DNA from: Polymyxa betae
Lineage: Eukaryota; Endomyxa; Phytomyxea; Plasmodiophorida; Plasmodiophoridae
Assembly: GCA_003693705.1 (NCBI GenBank)
Contig: RBZT01000125.1
Coordinates: 124,001 to 188,000 of the forward strand
Direction of reading: 5' to 3'
DNA: 64,000 nucleotides
In this document: positions 36,328-47,148 of the stretch, piece by piece
Numbering within the stretch: the first letter of the stretch is position 1
Layout of the letters: each line of letters begins with the position of its first letter
Translations under genes and position numbers: made by a program
Notes under the pieces: generated by a model
Database searches by the model: none
The model's input: the letters and a program-made list of their open reading frames with translations, nothing else
Told to the model about the DNA's origin: nothing

Positions 36328-36504
36328 ATGCAGGCGCAATCTGCTCATAATCACGTTGATGTCAAACAAGAATTGCAAGATTGGTATAAAGCGTTCACGA
36401 GTCGTCTCGGGCGCAAACCAAATCTGAACGACATGAAGTCTGACGAGCGCGTTTCAGATCTTCTAGCCCAATACCGGAAACAATCAAAGCCCAGAAGGTC
36501 ATAG
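36328..36504 (+). CDS. Small basic protein (58 aa), 3 bp after PIMT
   Basis: From ATG 36328, a helical, charged protein: QELQDWYKAFTSRLGRKPNL and a basic end (RKQSKPRRS). The LxxW...F....GRKP pattern is reminiscent of the N-terminal segment of Sld2/RECQL4 and FAM13-type proteins, but too short to assign. The sequence before it ends CTGCTTAG, which also resembles a splice acceptor, so this may instead be a terminal exon of an alternative PIMT transcript or a second cistron. Confidence 0.5.
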   Translation: MQAQSAHNHVDVKQELQDWYKAFTSRLGRKPNLNDMKSDERVSDLLAQYRKQSKPRRS

Positions 36505-36661
36505 GTTTTAGAAAGAGCCTTTTGAATGAATTCTATTATTTAATTGTAGCATAGCAGATTTACAGTTTAACTAAATTTAAAATCCTCTTAATTTCTGCGT
36601 GTCGTCATTTTGCGTTGCTGCCGTTGCCGTTATTAGAAAGACGATAGCTTTGCCTGTCGTC

Positions 36662-37345
36662 ATGCAGATTTCATTACGAATCAGCTCTTTACTAGAGACT
36701 CGAGCACTAGCATCATTTATGTCTAGCCGTTGCTTGCCTGGAGATTGTTTCACGCTCTCAGGTAAAATTGGCGTCGGCAAGACTCAATTCTCTCGCCAGT
36801 AGGGTACATTGATTATTGTCGATCGGTAATTGCTGATCTGTGGTTCGAAAGTTTTCTGCAATGCTATACGTCAATCGCCGACCTGGAGGTACCATCCCCG
36901 ACGTTCATTTTAGATTTTGTATATAAGCACAAAGGCAACGTGTATCGTGCTATTTCAAAATCGGGTTAGCTTTGAATGTTGATATCGTTTAGGGTTCATC
37001 ACATGGATCTTTATCGTCTTACAACCCCTCAACAGCTGGACGTTTTAAATCTCGATACCATCTTCAAATCTGGTATGCATCAACTGCAAATACTATGTCG
37101 CTGTCCATGTGACTGCTGTGCCAGATATTAGTCTTATTGAGTGGCCTGATCGACTTGGAGAAAGGATTCCTCAAAATCGACTGGATATTACAATTTTTGA
37201 CGAATCGGATTCAGCTCGATGCGAAAGCAGAATATTCCATTTGCAGAGTTTTACACCTCGTTGGTCAGAGATGCTGAAGGAAATCTCAACTAAATACGAG
37301 ATTACTGATGGTTGCATGTCAGAATCGCCTACTTTCAACCCGTAA
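36662..37345 (+). CDS. TsaE-like P-loop ATPase (t6A tRNA modification)
   Basis: TsaE is the bacterial ATPase of the TsaBDE complex that makes t6A37 in tRNA; it is not a usual component of the eukaryotic pathway. ATG at 36662 (MQISLRISSLLETRALASF). Signature pieces: LPGDCFTLSGKIGVGKTQFS (Walker A), VPSPTFILDFVY, HMDLYRL and SLIEWPDRLGERIP, in TsaE order. Introns: about 36797-36853 (splicing gives SRHFLQCYTSIADLEVPSPT), one around 36950-36995 (splice junction ambiguous), and 37070-37124. The N-terminus lacks acidic residues, as in a mitochondrial import signal (inference). Confidence 0.72.
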
Positions 37346-37362
37346 AATACATTTGGCCTGTA

Positions 37363-38815
37363 TTATGTTATTCTAGGTTCGACTCCACAGGGGAAATCTA
37401 CAATGGCGTCCGGCCATCGAGTTTGAACCACCTCCCGAAGTCCTCTACCTGCGCTCAAGCCTTGAGGAATGCCTTCAGCATCGATTACTTGTACTGCAAC
37501 TTCCGTACACTGAACATGCGCGCCTTGATGATTCTCAATGCCGTTATAGTGATAAAGCAAAAATTCTTGAGGTCCTAACGGTTTCGTACTGCAGTTTGTG
37601 GACACAGGAATTTGAAGCTTTGCTGTAAAACATACTTCGCACACCTCGGCTTGCGGTTCGTTGATGTATGTACAAGCGGAACAAGACCAGCAGTCATTAT
37701 CTGAGGATCCGCTCTGTAATGCATTCCATAGAGACTGCCATAGAACAACACCAGTTCCTTCAGGGTCAACTTGATATTTAAACTGTTCGAACTGTTGCCC
37801 AGAAGTTAACTCGGTACGTCTGAGACTTGATAGAAGATCGCCAAGGTCGTTGATAGAAATGAAACCAGAATCAGACTCATCATATCGGGAGAAGTCAGCG
37901 TGGGCACAATGCTCCAAGGCTTGGCTATCGGAAATTTTGCCAACCTCCAAGTCCATTGAGAATAGGATCGTATAATGGCTCGAGCTGGCAATGATCCAAA
38001 TTGGAAGTTCTGGATATCGACACCAATTGCCGACCTATAAGGTTCTCAATACAACATAAACCTCCTCATAATGAATACCTTCTGGTACTGTAATACTTCA
38101 AGCTCGCTAAGAAGCCCGATAGGACCACGAGCAGGTACACCACAGATTTCCACATTGGGCGACAACATTCGCTTGCCATCGAATAAATGTGATACTGCTC
38201 TTCCAAAAAGACATAGATTCGCAAGCTCTTGTGTCCCATGTCCAAATCGGCTCACAAGCGGATCGCTGTCGTAGCTCAAACTGATCAATAAGTATAAGTT
38301 CCTAATCAAACAGTCACTTCCATGAAGTTCGTACTCTGTCCGAACGCCTTCAACAGTTCTCGTCAAAATCAAAGAGCGAACGAATGCCATAACAGATCCA
38401 GCATCTTCAAGTCTGCATTTACCAATGGCCACAGTAAGAGTTTCCGTTGACGAATACTGCTGTCCATCCCAGAAGGCACCCGATGCTTGATCTGGTCGCG
38501 CCCTCCATAAAATATTCGATAAGGCATTGCATAGAGTTTGCTTACACTCCAGAGCCGAAGGTTCAGGCATCAGGTCCTTTCCAAGCTTGATTCTTTTAGT
38601 TAACGGTCCGTAAGCGAAATGATTGCAGAGATTACCAGATTTGCTAAAATAAAGCCTTGAACAGGAGCTAACACAGCACACGGGCCGCCCTGGTGCTGTC
38701 GCAAACCCCAAACGACAGTCGACGAGAACACGAACCCCTCCTGGAGCCATCGTTGGACATCCTCCTGGACTGGGTTCGGCCCGAATATCAGCGTCTGGAT
38801 CTCATCGCTGCTCAT
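37363..38815 (-). CDS. MINDY-3 (FAM188A)-type deubiquitinase with NZF finger
   Basis: Deubiquitinase trimming K48 chains. Start at 38815 (MSSDEIQTLIFGPNPV). Catalytic segment QHQGGPCAVLAPVQGFIL supplies the active Cys and oxyanion Gln; the catalytic-His region reads PIWIIASSSHYTILFS. An EF-hand-like segment DESDSGFISINDLGDLLSSL follows, as in FAM188A. Then a RanBP2/NZF zinc finger (WSCSACTYINEPQAEVCEVC) that normal MINDY-3 lacks; it would bind ubiquitin. The C-terminus ends LREVVQTRWPDAIVDF, as in the family. Minus strand, convergent with the TsaE gene (17 bp apart). Confidence 0.88.
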
Positions 38816-38913
38816 TGTTTAACAGCTGCTCGTCTATCACAATGATGAAGATCAATGCGGGGTCTCAGTCCCTGATCTGATTCACCCCAGCACCCCAAAC
38901 AGAAAGACGAGTT

Positions 38914-38923
38914 TAACGTTACA
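38914..38923. promoter_or_regulatory. TAACGTTACA element upstream of MINDY-3
   Basis: TTAACGTTACATTG lies about 100 bp upstream of the MINDY-3 start (38815, minus strand). AGGGTTTAAC lies at 38950. Part of the recurring set; function inferred from position only. Confidence 0.4.
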
Positions 38924-39153
38924 TTGCGCTGGGTAACCAAACCCACTTTTAGGGTTTAACTCTTTTCTAGCCTGAGCTTTCATGCAAATCAGAATATTCT
39001 TTAGAGCAAGATCATCTACCTGCGCTCTCTTTTGATGTCAAACCATTATTCGGGTAGGTTCTATTGGTGATTGTTTCTGTGTACTTACATCATTTCCGAA
39101 AGCTGTTATTCCTTGCAAGAGAGCTTCATCAGCTGTTAGACGATATCGTGCTA

Positions 39154-40539
39154 CTATTTATTGGTATCATTATGGCCCATGATAACTGTGTCGCTCATAT
39201 CCGAATGTACGTCATCAGAGCTGCTAGATTCGGAGGCGTCGAAGTTGAATTCTTTCTTCATAATTTCGATTTGGCCCTGGATTTCCAGATTCCTCTGTTT
39301 AGCAGCTTCTAAGTCTGCTGCGGCTCCGACTGCATCATAAGTATCAAAGAAGAGCTCGATATAGAAATCATTTTGTTTTTTGTCCTAAAGCAGACCATCT
39401 TAGTTTCAAAAAGGAATTTTTGAACACATTGTCACCTTATTGATTTTATCGAGTTCGTCTTTGGTTAGCCTGAGATAACCATGTTTAATAAAGTGCATAT
39501 TGATCCAGCAAGAGAATTTATGGGTTTTGGACAATAGCGTTTTCGAGGAGAATTTCAGTAGGACATCCTTTACGACCAGAATATCGCTAAATTCTATATC
39601 GAATACAGTGGTGGAATCGCCTTTAGGCGATCTCCACACATACTTCCACGAATCTGAATTCCATTCGCCCATACCATCGCACTTCACTAGCAGATGATCG
39701 ATTTTCGGCGCATCCGGCGATAATGCGACCTTGACGAGTTTCTGGGCGACTGGCGGGGGTAAGGTCTTGCCAATCTTCTTCAGCTTTAAATATTCTTCAT
39801 AATAGTACCTAACAATTGACACTAAGTTTAAGAACAACAATCTGAAACAAGCGGTAATTACACCCATCTTCGTTGGCTTGGTATCGTCACTCCTTTACTA
39901 TTGAATGTACGAACAAATCCATAGTAACTATCAATGTTTCGGTTAGACAGGTAATCGCAAGGCAATGGACTGGGTAGCACACCTAAGAGCTTGCGAAGCA
40001 TGATTCCACATTCCACAATACAATAAATAAGTAGCTATAGTAACTCCTGTCCGGCCTTTGCCAGCTTTGCAATGGATGACGACAATGTTCTTCGGATCGG
40101 CTGTCATCCACTGATGGACATCCTCCAGGAATACGTTCATGCGATCGAAGGCCGGGCATGTGTGGTCGTCGAATGGGAATCTCATGCATCGGTCGTGGAA
40201 TTTTGACGAATCGTACGACCTCTCCGAGCAGAGATTGTAGACCTTATAATGACCTTTATGGCGCGTCTCCAGGAAATTTTGCACATCTTTCATATCGTTT
40301 CTGTATATCGACTCGAGGCCTTGCGACGGAAATCCCATGGCGATGATTCGATCAGTGATATAGGTGAGATCCAGATCGAAGCCGTCCGCGACGAATCGTC
40401 TCTTCTTCTTTGAGACCTTCGCTTTGATCGTCAGCATCACATTCCCGCTGCGATCCGGGTGCCGGCGGTGCGTCGATTCAATCTTGGCCAGCTGTTCGCG
40501 GGCCTTGCGTTCGGCTTCCTGGTCGATCGACAGCGACAT
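39154..40539 (-). CDS. PTEN: PTEN phosphatidylinositol 3-phosphatase
   Basis: Dephosphorylates PtdIns(3,4,5)P3 at the plasma membrane. The start at 40539 gives an N-terminal extension (MSLSIDQEAERKAREQLAKI) before the PIP2-binding basic patch KKKRRFVADGFDLDLTYI. The active site is HCKAGKGRTGV, identical to animal PTEN. After introns, the TI loop region reads GFVRTFNSKGVTIPSQRRW, followed by the C2 domain (YYYEEYLKLKKIG, HKFSCWINMHFI, LRLTKDELDKINK). The acidic tail (ASESSSSDD then HSDMSDTVIM) ends at TAG 39154 without a PDZ-binding motif. Introns of 45-60 nt. Complete. Confidence 0.95.
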
Positions 40540-40973
40540 CGTCGTTGTCGAGCCCCGGTCCTGTCTTTGGAGGCAGCACAACGAATACAAGGAAATGATA
40601 TGGGCACTATTAGTCACAGACGGCGCCCCTACAATACCGAGCCAGGGCAAGGGGCAGCCGCCACCCCACCACCCCATCCTTCCAGATCTTTATCGGCGCT
40701 TAAATGCAATGCCATTTTTTGTATAACGGGCTTGTCCCCAGAAACAATCCAATCGCAGACCCGAGATCGTTCTGGAAGTTCTCGCATGGCTTAACAGGCG
40801 GAGTCTAGACCTCGGATAGGTAGAGGCACCGCCAGGCGTCAATGTTATCTGTTGTTAACATTACGACGCCTATTACAACCATGATTTGATTTGTAATCTG
40901 CTAAATGTAAAAGCAACCAAATGATGAGAGAAACCCCTCCTGTGACGACCGTCCCCATAATTCAATCGCCGTC

Positions 40974-41315
40974 ATGTCCGCTGAACCCGATAATAATGCA
41001 TTCGAGGCCACCGATCAAGTCACCGGCGAAGCCCAGGCACAAAACAACGCTAGGGTGGTGATTCGCAAGTCGGACATGCCCATGGTCATGCAAAAAGAAG
41101 CGATTGCTGTGATCGTTGAAAAGCTGCAAAAGGTCCCGTCCGAGAAGGACGCTGCGACGCTCATTAAAACGGCGTTTGATAACAAGTTTCCGAAATCGAC
41201 CTGGCATTGCGTCGTTGGGAAACATTTCGCCGCCTCCATCACTCATCAAACCAATTGCCAGCTCTTCGTATCGGTTGATGCCCACACCGTCATGTTGTTC
41301 AAATCGCAAGACTAA
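40974..41315 (+). CDS. Dynein light chain, LC8/DNAL4 family
   Basis: Intronless, 113 residues from ATG 40974. The fold is clear: VVIRKSDMPMVMQKEA, LIKTAFDNKF, STWHCVVGKHFAASITHQTN. The RKSDMP start is closer to the axonemal DNAL4 branch than to cytoplasmic LC8 (which has KNADM). Together with the SPATA4-like gene it hints at a flagellum. It has 25 extra N-terminal residues. Confidence 0.87.
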   Translation: MSAEPDNNAFEATDQVTGEAQAQNNARVVIRKSDMPMVMQKEAIAVIVEKLQKVPSEKDAATLIKTAFDNKFPKSTWHCVVGKHFAASITHQTNCQLFVSVDAHTVMLFKSQD

Positions 41316-41388
41316 ATCAGCGCAATCACAGGAAACATAAAAAGCTAAACACATGCTTAACGACAAGGCAGGACAAAAAATAAATTTT

Positions 41389-43466
41389 TTAATCAGCAGT
41401 CCAGAATTTTGCTGTACCATCTTCACTGCAGGTCAAAATCGCCGGTTCAACCGGTGAAGAAACAATCCAAGTAATAGACTAACATCATTGATCGATCAGC
41501 GCTGAGAGCTGAGCAAAGTACTTCGTCGTACCTTTGTATGTGTGGGAATCTTTTTAGCCAAAGCACCAGTCCTGGTGTCCCAAACAGTGATGTTACCAGA
41601 CATTTCGTCGCCACTCATGATAAATTCATCATTGAAGCTAAAGATGCTCTTGATGTTGATGCGTCCACTCTGATTGTGGACGGCGCCCTCATATGTGAAT
41701 ACGAGTTTACCTGTGCCCACGTCCCATAATCGCGATGTGGAATCCTAGAAAATCAACATCATTTTTTTTTTCCGTTTTCTGCAATGAGATATGTGGCATA
41801 CCCTTCCTCCACTCAGAATGTATTTTCCATTCATTGAGAATTGAACGTTAGATATGGGAGCTCCCGAATGAGCATGTGGTATGGTACGAACACAACTGCT
41901 ATTGACACCATCCCAAATCTGGCGAAATGAGACGATTGAAGAACAGTAAACAGCTTAGCCACCTTAATCATTCCATCAGCGGAACACGATGCATAGTATT
42001 TGGCCTGATTGGCGTACTGGACCTAAATTACACAAAATCAACCGACAAGACAACTTGACACTGTCGAGAATTCTCACCCAGGTGACAGGACCTTGATGGA
42101 ACATTTTCTGATCTGAAGTGCAATACCTCTGGAATGTATTCATATCGTACCTGAGCAAAGATTATTTCGATTGCGGAATGTTTTCAGCTTTGTCTACATG
42201 TAGACTTGGGGACGATCAGTGCCGCAAATCAGGAAATCGCCACAGGGATGGAAATCGATCGAGTTCACACTGGAATTTTCTGTTACGAACCGATGCTCAG
42301 ATTCATGCAAGGATCGACAAACGGAATAAGCACCTTTAATATGCTTGAACGATTTCTTCACCGTGGATCGTTGAAGATCGAAGATCTTGATAGTAGCGTC
42401 GTGCGACGCTGAAACAAGAAAGTCCCGAAAAGGATGAAACACAACCTGGAAGACATTATCAGCAATGACGGGTGGTCGCCTTTCGAGGTCGAGAAAGGAA
42501 AGCGACCTGAGAAATGGGGCCCGAATGGTCGTAGTACGTTCGAATGACAGGTCGAGATGTGGAATCGTCGGATCCTCTCAGCTGCGAGTAATGATGCATT
42601 TTGTCGACATCGAGCTAGGGACAAATGCCATTGGCTAGAGCTGAAATACTTTCAAGAGAATTACATATTTGATTGAGAAATCGTTGCTAGCTGAGGCGGC
42701 ATAATTGCCATCTTTGCTGAAACAGCCGGCACGAACCGCATTCTTATGCAGTGCAACGAATCGTGAAGTATATGTTGGGAACGGTCTCGATCTATGAATT
42801 TGCTAAGACACAAACATTTATCAGGTCAGGTTCAGTAACATACAGATCAGAGAGCGACTCGCGATCGACAGTCAAATTCATGGCGTCTTCCCTATCAGAT
42901 GGCTGATATTTGGCCGAGTTCGATTGGCCTTCCTGCAGAAGAATATTGAGCAATTATGATTGAAAGAATATCAGCACGACCTCATCCTGCTCTTTATCAG
43001 TATCCATTCCATCGCTCTCGTCTTGCTCCTGGTCCTGGTCCTGAGACCACACGATCGATGCCAGCTTCCTCTCGGGAATGGCTTGATCGACTTCCAGCCC
43101 TACCGCCATCGCCTATCTAGTATGAGATGGCAGCTAGCGCTTAATGCTGAATACCAGCTCATTAGCGATGTATGTAAACCCATCATCAGCCAGCTGACGG
43201 ATGATCAGCGAATACAATGAGATCTCTTCTGGGGTCTGAATCTCATTTCCCTGCCTGGATTCCTCCACCTAACAACCGGGTCGGCGTCTGAAAATGTCAA
43301 GATCGTGCTCGCGGCCGACCTCGACATTAGCCAAATCGTCAATCTGCTGATTAAGGTCCTCATCAACGACTAACGCCGGATCAGAAGGATGATGGCTGAC
43401 AATGGCAGCATCATCGGTCTGATCCGGCTGGGTGTCATTAGGCGGCTGGTCGCCGCTCTCATCCAT
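41389..43466 (-). CDS. Cleavage stimulation factor subunit 1 (CstF50)
   Basis: WD40 subunit of the mRNA 3'-end cleavage factor. The N-terminal dimerisation region (YSLIIRQLADDGF) is followed by an acidic stretch, then blades typical of CstF50: VRAGCFSKDGNYAASAS, VFHPFRDFLVSASHDATIKI, NSIDFHPCGDFLICGTDRP, YDMNTFQRY, SGDEMSGNITVWDTRTGAL and the final blade PAILTCSEDGTAKFWTAD before the stop at 41389. Start ATG at 43466 (MDESGDQPPNDT). Many introns of 45-60 nt. Convergent with the dynein light chain, stops about 75 bp apart. Confidence 0.88.
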
Positions 43467-43877
43467 GATGGCTGATACAGGTGGAAGGTCCGTCGCTCTG
43501 GTCTTGAAGGTCCCTTTTGCGCCTCTAAACGACAACGACGCTAATACCACTGAGATTATGACAATTATCGATCTTAAGCCCTACAAAAGAATATCAAAAC
43601 AGATTGGAGCATCTCTGTTGCGAGATCTGCTTTTGGATAATGCCATGGATTCAGCAAACACCGTCTAGGAATTTATTTCACAAATTAAAGCGAAATATCG
43701 TCGCGTAGTAAAATATTCCGAAATGGGTATGGAATCCCGCCGAAACTCGTTGAAAGTCTGCAGAACGGCGTTACCTGCCGTCGCGGCCCAAAGTATTTAG
43801 TCCACCCTCAAAGAAACCACATTTGGTTAAGTTTCGGAGATTCGCATCTCGCGTAAAGTGTTCAACGCTGCTGAACG

Positions 43878-44428
43878 ATGGATGATGGATATAGCGAGTG
43901 CCGAAATGATCGTCACTTTTCACTCACCACAAGGACTACTGTAGTAGTATCCAGTCGAGCGATCGAGAATCATCGTATCAACATCAAGGTTGCCAGAACA
44001 ACAAAATTTCAGACAGGAAGTGAGTACAATTCAACTTTGGCATTGGCGCTGGAATTGCCAATCTAAAGAGATCGATTTAAACTTCATTCAAACGCAGTTG
44101 ATGGCCAAAAGCGTTGAGGTAAGGATTGAATCAAACCCGATAAACGATTACAGATTTCAACTTCAAATGAGCAGGTCCCATCTAGAGGCGTTGATCACCG
44201 ATACAAACATGAGAGAAATTTGTCAAATTTGGTCAGAATATAAGAGAAAAAGAGAAAAACAATCCTTGAACGTTGCCGGGTGGGTTTTCATCAAACTGGG
44301 TGTGTTTTCAGACCAGTATGTTGATGACTCCTCAGGTAGTTCTTGGACATCAACAACCATTCTGAAATCCGCTTTGGCACCAGCAGATTGCAGTTCAGAC
44401 GTCGAATCCCCAGCGCAGCTCTATCTGA
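43878..44428 (+). CDS. Uncharacterised protein
   Basis: ATG 43878 (MDDGYSECRNDRHFSLTTRT). A 49-nt intron (about 44020-44068, GTGAGT...CTAAAG) joins KFQTGK to IDLNFIQTQL; the rest runs FQLQMSRSHLEALITDTN, then a basic helix WSEYKRKREKQ. Two more possible introns precede a short end QTSNPQRSSI. No family recognised. Confidence 0.45.
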
Positions 44429-44736
44429 TAGGAACATAGGACGAAGCGAAATGAGACGCCTGCGAAAAGATCTTAAAGAAGTCACGATCATTGCTAATAG
44501 ACAATGATAGGGGATGTAACCACCATCTCATGTTACATCGAGGTATCACCCCAGTTGGGGCCGTGGGTTCATACACCAACTAAATCTTCATTTCTGATAA
44601 CGCTCGGGACGACATTGATTACATGGTCGTTTGACAGCCTGATCGAGTGTAGTGACCAGATCTTCCTGACCGAAGCCCTAATCATCGCATCGGCAATTCG
44701 CTACGGATTAGTTAGCCGATTTCGCCCAACCTGGTG
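44429..44736. other. Intergenic interval upstream of the SEC14L gene
   Basis: About 300 bp with GATGTAACCACC and TCATGTTACATCG, two half-sites resembling the recurring GTTAC element, about 200 bp upstream of the next start. No coding pattern was recognised. Confidence 0.3.
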
Positions 44737-46207
44737 ATGGCAGCCAATGATAATGGCGCCATCCGAACCGGTTCGGTTGCTTTCAATCTGGGCCAGTACC
44801 AGGCGGAGAATACCATGTCGGAGCTGCTTCAGAAGTATGCGAACGAGATGAAGATAATGCATGACAGGTTCCAGGGCAGAGAGGTTTTTACCTGTTACAA
44901 AACTACGATATCTGCTTTTGATATATTCATAGGACGATGATTATATCTTGTACCGGGTTCTAAAGGCCTTTAAATTTGATATAGACGTGGCTAGCAAACA
45001 GCTAGAGGCCACGTTAAAATGGAGGCAGGAGGTGGACTATGAATCGATCAAGTCGGCTGTCCGAGATATCAATCCCAACAACCGTGAAGCCTTTCCAGGA
45101 GGGAAACTGATTACCCGGTATTTTCCCCAATGGTAATGTTCTTCTTTGATCTAGCGTGGATATGAAGCTAATGACGTTGGCAGCTCAAAATATTCTGAAG
45201 ATTTGGACGGCAACGTTGTCGGCATAATGTATCCCGGATTGGCTATTCCGAACGAGCTTATTGCCCATATTGCGCCCAGCGAAATGCAGCTCCATGAAAT
45301 CTATTCTATGACCAATTTGGTAGTTTTGGCTGCCAGTTCTGCAGACATAACACTAAATGAGCGCTCAGAGCTTGTACTTAGGAGAGTTAAGTCGGCAACG
45401 CGGCATCGTTGTGAGGATGACGAAGATTATCGACATGGATGGATTCGGCATGAAGCATATAAAATCCAAAGCTGCAATTGACACGACAACAGCATCACTG
45501 TCGATTGCACAGTCACATTTTGTCGAGCATATGGTCAGATCAAACCTGACCTGTGCTTGCATTTGCTGAATTCGCATCAGTCTCGAATTATCATCATTAA
45601 CGCCCCTGTCATCTTCAATGCCGCTTGGGCTTTGATCAAACCGATCTTGAGTGAAAGAACTCAGAAAAAGGTTATTTGTATCATCTTTATCGCTACTATG
45701 CTAATATTGTTCAAAGGTGATCGTTTGTGGTTCTGATTACAAGAAGACGCTATTGAAGTACATTGCTGCTGATCAATTACCTGTGGCCTATGGCGGCACC
45801 TGTACCCGAGAACCGATTACATTGTTCGATCATGATGCTGGATTCGAGACCTTCACAATTCCTGCTGGGGGATCTGTAGAGAAATCGGTTTGGTATTTCA
45901 TTGGTTTTAAGTATCGGATTCTCACTCCTTTTAGGTTCGCGTTGATGGGGGATCCCTTTTGGAGTGGTCAATTCGATCGGAGGGAAAGGACATTTCCTTG
46001 GCTATTGACTTCAGTAATGATCTGGATCCCGTTGATATTCACAAACCGTCTCGAATTCCATCCAATTCGCATACGGTTGTCGGTTCATGGACTGCTTCGC
46101 CAACACAATCAGGGACTGCTCGGTTCAAATTTGACAACAGCTATTCAATGTTTACTTCGAAAGTAGTTAAAGTCCGCATCGATACATCATCTTCATTAAA
46201 CACGTAA
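44737..46207 (+). CDS. SEC14-like CRAL-TRIO/GOLD protein
   Basis: Lipid-transfer protein of the SEC14L type. ATG 44737; intron 44890-44938 joins FQGRE to DDDYILYRVLKAFKF (CRAL-TRIO-N). The lipid-binding domain shows RQRGIVVRMTKIIDMDGFGM, IKPDLCLHLLNSHQSRIIII, and APVIFNAAWALIKPILSERT. A C-terminal GOLD domain follows (FTIPAGGSVEKSVWYF; ARFKFDNSYSMFTSKVV). Introns of 45-60 nt at several points; one near 45133 is uncertain. The GOLD domain suggests a link with Golgi/endosomal membrane traffic. Confidence 0.85.
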
Positions 46208-46309
46208 TGACCGCTGTACATTCGATTTCATCAATGTTATTAGTGCCAGATTAATTGATCCAGTACGTCGGTTGATTTAAAGGGTAGGTGCAACGATCTT
46301 TCCTTCCAA

Positions 46310-47122
46310 ATGAGCAGGAGTTGCACTTCAGCTGCCAGTGAACTGTGGATTCGATCGCTTCGAGACTCTCGAAAGAATGATCAAAATTCCGATAAGAAAG
46401 CTAACAGGCGTTCTAAAAGCGAGGTTCCTAATCTATGCGCCCTTGCAAAGCAGCCCGTCGAGAGGAGGATGGTAGAAGCAACGAATTTCGAACTATGCAA
46501 CAAAGCTACCCTAGGTGCGATTATTGAGAAATCTCATAGATCCAAGCTGCTAAAAACATCCGCGAATTTTGATTTCTCCAATCATTATCGGTCTGCCTCT
46601 GAAGCTATTGGTCCGACGATGCATTCGCGTTCCCCATCGATAACGTCGCGCTCTCCATCCCCGCCGAAACTGAAAACAAGCCCGTATATGATTGTTCAGA
46701 ATGTTAACCGGCCGTCTGGAGATATGCCTGAGCATTCAGATAATCGCAAAGGTCTCTGGACAAAGTTGAGAATCTCTTTATCGGAAGTAGAACTTTCTTT
46801 GGGCAATCTGCTGCGGCATGGTGATGACGACCAGAGCTCTGCAGAATCTGATAAGCTCGATGATCGTATGAACAGCTTCGAAGATACCGTCACAGATACC
46901 CCATCACGAAGTTTGAGCTATAGATGTCGATCAAGCTACTCAGCTGCTGTGGACAGATACCGGCGAAAAACACCCCGATATTGCTTACAGAAAGACAGAG
47001 AAGAAGCATCTAGTGTTCTGAAGGCTGCAGAAGACTGGCGAATGGCCCAACGAGCAATCAAGCACCGGCAAAAGGTGGACCTATTTCGGTTCTGCCATTC
47101 TTTGATGCAATCGGAAAGCTGA
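46310..47122 (+). CDS. Uncharacterised Ser/Arg-rich protein (270 aa)
   Basis: Intronless frame starting MSRSCTSAASELWIRSLRDS. Low-complexity, Ser- and Arg-rich, with SPS/SPP blocks (SPSITSRSPSPPKLK) that could be phosphorylated, and a helical C-terminus (LKAAEDWRMAQRAIKHRQKV). No known domain. Stop at 47122; the gene downstream is convergent. Confidence 0.55.
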   Translation: MSRSCTSAASELWIRSLRDSRKNDQNSDKKANRRSKSEVPNLCALAKQPVERRMVEATNFELCNKATLGAIIEKSHRSKLLKTSANFDFSNHYRSASEAIGPTMHSRSPSITSRSPSPPKLKTSPYMIVQNVNRPSGDMPEHSDNRKGLWTKLRISLSEVELSLGNLLRHGDDDQSSAESDKLDDRMNSFEDTVTDTPSRSLSYRCRSSYSAAVDRYRRKTPRYCLQKDREEASSVLKAAEDWRMAQRAIKHRQKVDLFRFCHSLMQSES

Positions 47123-47148
47123 GGATAAATTCCGAATGTTTAATCATA

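Noticed and set aside
36577-36780. Minus-strand open frame opposite the TsaE-like gene.
   Set aside because: The sense strand carries TsaE motifs; the antisense frame has no family resemblance.
40974-41426. Minus-strand open frame opposite the dynein light chain.
   Set aside because: The sense strand is a clear LC8-family protein; the reverse frame is a shadow.
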